The position numbers were made by a program, and so were the translations under genes. From JBHYDC01 sp051861205 (GTDB lineage Bacteria > Pseudomonadota > Alphaproteobacteria > Rhizobiales > Pleomorphomonadaceae), in the NCBI GenBank assembly GCA_051861205.1, contig JBHYDC010000028.1:1-34475 (forward strand): a stretch of 34,475 nucleotides of DNA, given 5' to 3'. This document shows positions 30,283 through 34,475 of this stretch, piece after piece. Positions within the stretch are counted from its first letter, which is position 1. Each line of letters opens with the position of its first letter. The notes beneath the pieces are model-generated. The model was given only the letters and a program-made list of their open reading frames with translations. It searched no databases and was not told the DNA's origin.

Positions 30283-32556
30283 ATGGCCGACAACAAGAAG
30301 CCGCAGCTATCGTTCACCGAGCAGGAAGCGCTGCTGTTTCACCAGCAGGGACGGCCGGGCAAGCTGGAAATCGTGCCAACGAAGCCGATGGCGACCCAGC
30401 GCGATCTGTCGCTGGCCTATTCGCCGGGCGTCGCGGTGCCGGTGCGGCGGATCGCGGAAGATCCCTCGCTCGCCTTCGACTACACGACGCGCGGCAACAT
30501 GGTGGCGGTGATCACCAACGGCACGGCCATTCTTGGTCTCGGTAACCTTGGACCGCTGGCGGCAAAGCCGGTGATGGAAGGCAAGGCGGTGTTGTTCAAG
30601 CGCTTCGCCGACGTGGATTCGATCGATCTGGAAGTGGATACGGAGGATCCGGACGCGTTCATCAACTGCGTGCGGTTCCTCGGGCCTTCCTTCGGCGGCA
30701 TCAACCTGGAGGATATCAAGGCGCCGGAGTGCTTCATCATCGAAAGCCGCCTGCGCGAGCTGATGGACATTCCGGTGTTTCACGACGATCAGCACGGCAC
30801 GGCGATCATCGCGGTGGCCGGGTTGATCAATGCGCTGCATCTGACCGGGCGCGATATGAAGTCGACGCGGCTCGTGTGCAACGGCGCGGGGGCTGCGGGG
30901 ATAGCCTGCATCGAGCTTGTGAAGGCCATGGGCCTGCCGCCGCAGAATGTGACGCTGTGCGACACCAAGGGCGTCGTCTTCAAGGGCCGCACCGACGGCA
31001 TGAACCAGTGGAAATCCGCCCACGCGGTGGAAACCTCGGCCCGCACGCTGAGCGAGGCGCTGGAGGGGGCGGATGTATTCCTCGGCCTTTCCGCCAAGGG
31101 CGCGCTGACGGGCGACATGCTGCGGTCGATGGCGAAGGATCCGATCATCTTCGCCATGGCGAATCCGGATCCGGAAATCACGCCGGAGGAGGCCCATGCG
31201 ATCCGCAGCGACGCCATCGTGGCGACGGGGCGGTCGGATTATCCCAATCAGGTCAACAACGTGCTCGGATTTCCCTATATTTTCCGGGGCGCGCTGGACG
31301 TGCAGGCGACGACAATCAACGAAGATATGAAGATCGCGGCCGCCGAGGCGCTGGCGCTGCTCGCGCGTGAAGACGTGCCGGACGAGGTGGCGGCGGCCTA
31401 TCGGGGCCAGCGGCCGCGCTTTGGGCGCGATTACATCATTCCCGTGCCGTTCGACCCCCGGCTGATCACGACGATACCCGAAGCGGTGGCCCGTGCCGCG
31501 ATCGAGAGCGGCGTCGCGCGCCGTCCGATCGTCGATTGGGAGGTTTATCGCAACACGCTGTCGGCCCGGCGCGATCCGGCCGCCGGCACGTTGCAGCGCA
31601 TTTTCGCCAAGGTGAAGCAGAAGCCGCGCCGGGTGGTATTCGCCGAGGGCGAGGAGGAACAGGTGATCCGCGCGGCGGCAAGCTTTGCCGTGCAGGGCCT
31701 TGGCACGGCGGTGCTGCTGGGCCGGGAAGACCAGATTCGCGCAACCGCAGCGGCGGCCGGCATCGACGTGGCGCGCGAGGGACTGCGGATCGAGAATGCG
31801 CGGCTATCGAGCCGGACGAAGGATTACGCTGATTACCTCTACGCGCGGCTCCAGCGGAAAGGCTATCTCCACCGCGACTGCCTGCGGATGATCAACACCG
31901 ACCGCAATCATTTCGCGGCGACCATGGTGGCGCTGGGGGATGCGGATGCCATGGTCTCGGGCGTGACGCGCAACTATTCCGTGGTGCTGGAGGACGTGCG
32001 GCGGGTGATCGACCCCAAGCCCGGCGAGCGGGTGATCGGCGTATCGATCGCGCTTTGCCGGGGACGGACGGTGCTGATCGCCGACACTGCCGTGCACGAC
32101 ATGCCGACCGCCGAGGAACTGGCCGCGATCGCGGTACAGGCGGCAAGGTTCGCGCGGCGGCTGGGCTATGATCCGCGCGTGGCGATGCTCGCCTACTCCA
32201 CGTTTGGCCATCCCGAAGGCGAGCGGGCGGCGCGGGTGCGTGAGGCCGTGCAGATCCTGGATGGCAAGCGCGTGGATTTCGAATATGACGGTGAAATGGC
32301 CGCCGACGTGGCGCTGAACCCGGAGCGGATGGCGCTCTACCCGTTCTGCCGGCTGACCGGGCCGGCGAATGTGCTGGTTATGCCGGCGTTCCACTCGGCT
32401 TCGATCGCGACGAAGATGCTGCAGGAGCTTGGCGGCTCGACGGTGATCGGGCCGCTGCTGGTGGGCTTGGAAAAGCCCGCGCAGATTATGCCGCTCGGGA
32501 GCCACGACAGCGACATCGTGAATATGGCCGCGTTTGCCGCGTTTGATGTGGGGTAG
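30283..32556 (+). CDS. maeB: NADP-dependent malic enzyme fused to a phosphotransacetylase-like domain
   Basis: A 757-residue MaeB. The malic enzyme part (about 1-425) shows SLAYSPGVAVP, LGNLGPLAAKPVMEGK with Lys95, FHDDQHGTA (167-174) and the dinucleotide site NGAGAAG (200-206). The C-terminal part (about 440-757) resembles phosphate acetyltransferase (RRVVFAEGEEEQVIRAA; GPANVLVMPAF; GPLLVGL) and is usually catalytically silent in this family, acting in acetyl-CoA-responsive regulation. MaeB decarboxylates malate to pyruvate, giving NADPH. The ATG at 30283 follows GGGGGAGGACACC. The size matches rhizobial Tme/MaeB (about 760). It runs divergent from the LOG gene and converges on nth. Confidence 0.95.
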   Translation: MADNKKPQLSFTEQEALLFHQQGRPGKLEIVPTKPMATQRDLSLAYSPGVAVPVRRIAEDPSLAFDYTTRGNMVAVITNGTAILGLGNLGPLAAKPVMEGKAVLFKRFADVDSIDLEVDTEDPDAFINCVRFLGPSFGGINLEDIKAPECFIIESRLRELMDIPVFHDDQHGTAIIAVAGLINALHLTGRDMKSTRLVCNGAGAAGIACIELVKAMGLPPQNVTLCDTKGVVFKGRTDGMNQWKSAHAVETSARTLSEALEGADVFLGLSAKGALTGDMLRSMAKDPIIFAMANPDPEITPEEAHAIRSDAIVATGRSDYPNQVNNVLGFPYIFRGALDVQATTINEDMKIAAAEALALLAREDVPDEVAAAYRGQRPRFGRDYIIPVPFDPRLITTIPEAVARAAIESGVARRPIVDWEVYRNTLSARRDPAAGTLQRIFAKVKQKPRRVVFAEGEEEQVIRAAASFAVQGLGTAVLLGREDQIRATAAAAGIDVAREGLRIENARLSSRTKDYADYLYARLQRKGYLHRDCLRMINTDRNHFAATMVALGDADAMVSGVTRNYSVVLEDVRRVIDPKPGERVIGVSIALCRGRTVLIADTAVHDMPTAEELAAIAVQAARFARRLGYDPRVAMLAYSTFGHPEGERAARVREAVQILDGKRVDFEYDGEMAADVALNPERMALYPFCRLTGPANVLVMPAFHSASIATKMLQELGGSTVIGPLLVGLEKPAQIMPLGSHDSDIVNMAAFAAFDVG

Positions 32557-32641
32557 CCGCGCACGACGCTGATCAACTCCACAAGGGGAGAAGGAGAAAA
32601 GTGCGGCGTGCGGCTTACGAACGGATCGCTTGCAATTGCCC

Positions 32642-33364
32642 CTAAACCCGCTTCTCCGGGCTTTTGCAGAGGTCGGCGATGAGGCAGCGTTCGCATTCGG
32701 GTTTGCGGGCTTTGCAGATGTAGCGGCCGTGCAGGATGAGCCAGTGGTGGGCGTCGCGCATGAAGCGAGGCGGCACGATGGCTTCGAAGGCGCGTTCGAC
32801 GTCGAGCGGGGTTTTGCCGGGGGCGAGGAGCAGGCGGTTGCCGAGGCGGAAGATGTGGGTGTCGACGGCGAAGGTGGGCTGGCCGAAGGCGATGTTGAGG
32901 ATGACGTTGGCGGTCTTGCGGCCGACGCCGGGGAGTTTCTCAAGCGCTTCGCGGTCTGCGGGGACCTCGCCGTTGTGGTCGTTGACCAGCGTCTGCGAGA
33001 GCGCGATCACGTTTTTCGCCTTGTTGCGGAAAAGGCCGATGGTCTTGATGTGATCGCGGACCGCGTCCTCGCCAAGCGCGGCCATTTTGGCGGGGGTGTC
33101 GGCGCGGGCGAAAAGGGCGCGGGTTGCCTTGTTGACGCCGGCGTCGGTGGCTTGCGCGGAGAGAACGACGGCGACGAGCAGCGTGAAGGCGTTGACGGAT
33201 TCCAGTTCGCCCTTGGGTTCGGGGTTGGCGGCGTGGAAGCGCTCGAAGATGGCCTCGACCTCGGCGGGCGAGTAGACGGGCGGTTTGCGGCGGGCGCGCG
33301 GTTTGGCGGCCGGCTTTGCGGGCGATGACGGAGTTTTGCTTGGGGCGGGCTTTGCGGGGCTCAT
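32642..33364 (-). CDS. nth: Endonuclease III
   Basis: A 240-residue DNA glycosylase/AP lyase. The helix-hairpin-helix LEKLPGVGRKTANVIL contains the catalytic Lys150, and FAVDTHIFRLGNR has Asp168 (Lys120 and Asp138 in E. coli). The [4Fe-4S] ligands are Cys217, 224, 227 and 233 in the C-x6-C-x2-C-x5-C spacing. It removes oxidised pyrimidines in base excision repair. Residues 1-27 are a Pro/Ala/Lys-rich extension (AKPAPSK... KPRARRK) beyond the E. coli length. The ATG at 33364 is used; an in-frame codon at 33400 overlaps the divergent DUF2244 gene. Confidence 0.95.
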   Translation of the reverse strand: MSPAKPAPSKTPSSPAKPAAKPRARRKPPVYSPAEVEAIFERFHAANPEPKGELESVNAFTLLVAVVLSAQATDAGVNKATRALFARADTPAKMAALGEDAVRDHIKTIGLFRNKAKNVIALSQTLVNDHNGEVPADREALEKLPGVGRKTANVILNIAFGQPTFAVDTHIFRLGNRLLLAPGKTPLDVERAFEAIVPPRFMRDAHHWLILHGRYICKARKPECERCLIADLCKSPEKRV

Positions 33365-33386
33365 CCTGCCTCTATAATATCGTCCT

Positions 33387-33932
33387 ATGAGTTCGAGCAA
33401 TCATTCCGGCAACGAACCGGCTGAAGATGAACAGCAGCCCGCCGACCGGCCGTTTTTCTCGGCCCGGTTGATGCCGCATCGATCGCTGGGGCCGAACGGA
33501 TTCCTGGTCTTGATGCTGATGACGGGCGGGCTGGCCTTCGTGTCGGGGTTTCTGTTTCTCGTCATCGGGGCGTGGCCGGTGTTCGGCTTTTTCGGGCTCG
33601 ACGTGCTTCTGGTCTATGCGGCCTTTCGCTGGAATTACCGCGATGCCCGGGCGTTTGAGGAAATTCATGTCTCGGCGACGGACCTGCACATCGTGCGGGT
33701 GGATCCGCGCGGGCGCAGCGTCGAGATCCACATCAACCCGGCGTGGGCGCGGCTTGATGTGACACGGCTTGACGATGAGGGCGTGGTGGCGGTGAAGGTG
33801 CATACGCGCGGACGGTTCGTGAATGTCGGCGCCTTCTTGAACCCGGTCGACCGGGCGAGCTTCGCGGATGCCTTCGCCCGCGCGCTCGCCACCGCCCGGC
33901 GCGGGGGGCCGGACGGCCTCGCGCCGGTTTGA
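33387..33932 (+). CDS. DUF2244 domain-containing membrane protein
   Basis: A 181-residue protein. A polar N-terminus (to about 22) is followed by FFSARLMPHRSLGPNGF, two membrane segments (about 37-60 and 64-82) and a soluble C-terminal domain with FEEIHVSATDLHIVRVDPRGRS and a tail ending in ALATARRG. This order is that of DUF2244, an alphaproteobacterial family usually found beside nth. The function is unknown. It starts 22 bases from the divergent nth start, so the two promoters must overlap. Confidence 0.88.
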   Translation: MSSSNHSGNEPAEDEQQPADRPFFSARLMPHRSLGPNGFLVLMLMTGGLAFVSGFLFLVIGAWPVFGFFGLDVLLVYAAFRWNYRDARAFEEIHVSATDLHIVRVDPRGRSVEIHINPAWARLDVTRLDDEGVVAVKVHTRGRFVNVGAFLNPVDRASFADAFARALATARRGGPDGLAPV

Positions 33933-34002
33933 GCACGAGAAACGGGTGGCCGAGCGCGGGGCGGGCGTTTAGCGTCGGATCCTCGAACGAGGACTTTTTG
34001 CC

Positions 34003-34475
34003 ATGGACGATGGCCCGATGATCAGCGCGGCGGCTGAGAGCGCCGAAATAGTCATAGCCGGCTGTGGGATCGCTGATTCTGGGGACGACTACGCCACGGT
34101 GCGGGCGACGATCGAATATCTGTCCGAGCACTGGCGGGCGCAGCCGGAGCTGGAGGCGGTTGCCGCTGCGGTGGGCACCAATGCTCAGCGCTTGCACCGG
34201 GTGTTTACGCGCTGGGCGGGGCTGACGCCGAAGGCCTTCGTGCAGGCGCTGACGCTGGATCAGGCGCGGCGGATGCTGGATCAGTCGCAGTCGATCTTGG
34301 ATACGGCCTATGAGGTGGGTCTGTCGGGGCCGGGGCGGCTGCATGATCTGTTCGTCACGCATGAGGCGATGAGCCCGGGTGCCTATAAGGCGCGCGGGGC
34401 GGGGGTTACGATCCGCTACGGACTGCACGCCTCGCCCTTCGGCACTGCCCTTTTGATGGCGACGGAGCGCGGGCT
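34003..34475 (+). CDS. ada: Ada-type regulator/O6-alkylguanine-DNA methyltransferase, 5' part (runs off the window)
   Basis: The ATG at 34003 opens a frame that continues past the end of the window, so 157 residues are visible. After about 30 unconserved residues an AraC-type helix-turn-helix region follows (YATVRATIEYLSEHW; LEAVAAAVGTNAQRLHRVFTRWAGLTPKAFVQ; LDTAYEVGLSGPGRLHDLF). Next come MSPGAYKARGAG and VTIRYGLHASPFGTALLMATERG, the junction and start of the methyltransferase domain. The catalytic Cys lies beyond the window. The N-terminal zinc domain that accepts methyl groups from phosphotriesters in E. coli Ada is absent. GAGGA lies about 10 bases before the ATG. With nth, polA and mmcB it adds to the DNA repair content. 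Confidence 0.88.
   Translation, partial: MDDGPMISAAAESAEIVIAGCGIADSGDDYATVRATIEYLSEHWRAQPELEAVAAAVGTNAQRLHRVFTRWAGLTPKAFVQALTLDQARRMLDQSQSILDTAYEVGLSGPGRLHDLFVTHEAMSPGAYKARGAGVTIRYGLHASPFGTALLMATERG

Overview
The window reads as about 34.5 kb of chromosome from a GC-rich alphaproteobacterium, most likely of the order Hyphomicrobiales (Rhizobiales). The reasons are the gene set and order: an Irr-type Fur regulator divergent from fabA-fabB-fabI, a RegB/RegA (ActS/ActR) redox two-component pair, the alphaproteobacterial nuclease MmcB, a mesaconyl-CoA hydratase of the ethylmalonyl-CoA pathway beside sdhCDAB, and several conserved unknown families (DUF2177, DUF2852, DUF1624, DUF2244). I cannot assign a genus. 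I see no rRNA, tRNA, insertion sequence, prophage or CRISPR array.

Layout. 1-4.1 kb: 3' end of a MoeB/ThiF-type adenylyltransferase, a LacI-type regulator, a striking double dyad repeat, a DUF2177 membrane protein, a D-2-hydroxyacid dehydrogenase and a secreted SH3-domain protein. 4.1-7.6 kb: irr, then the unsaturated fatty acid operon fabA-fabB-fabI. 7.6-10.3 kb: a DUF1624 membrane protein with a cysteine-rich tail, an alpha/beta hydrolase and mmcB. 10.3-14.1 kb: regA and regB, then a PHB depolymerase carrying an extra C-terminal helix-hairpin-helix domain. 14.4-18.0 kb: DUF2852 protein, YgjP-type metallopeptidase and a class A penicillin-binding protein. 18.1-21.7 kb: a MazEF toxin-antitoxin pair squeezed between the PBP gene and polA. 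21.8-24.0 kb: an acyltransferase-3 membrane protein and mesaconyl-CoA hydratase. 24.2-28.1 kb: the succinate dehydrogenase operon, interrupted between sdhA and sdhB by a vapD-like gene. 28.3-28.9 kb: a HigBA pair. 29.0-34.5 kb: a LOG-family protein, malic enzyme-phosphotransacetylase fusion (maeB), nth, a DUF2244 protein and the start of an Ada-type alkylation repair gene.

How it fits together. Much of the window concerns carbon and redox metabolism: stored PHB is mobilised by the depolymerase; acetyl-CoA can be assimilated through the ethylmalonyl-CoA pathway (mesaconyl-CoA hydratase); succinate is oxidised by Sdh; malate is decarboxylated by MaeB; RegB/RegA senses the quinone pool and redox state. 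A second theme is DNA repair (polA, mmcB, nth, ada).

The most unusual part is the accessory layer in core metabolism: three toxin-type modules (MazEF, VapD, HigBA) in about 11 kb. One of them, VapD, lies inside the sdh operon and has visibly lower GC than its neighbours, and another, HigBA, follows sdhB directly with a promoter that implies a nearly leaderless higB transcript. The PHB depolymerase-HhH fusion and the nested dyad at 1614-1662 are the other main items for a second look.
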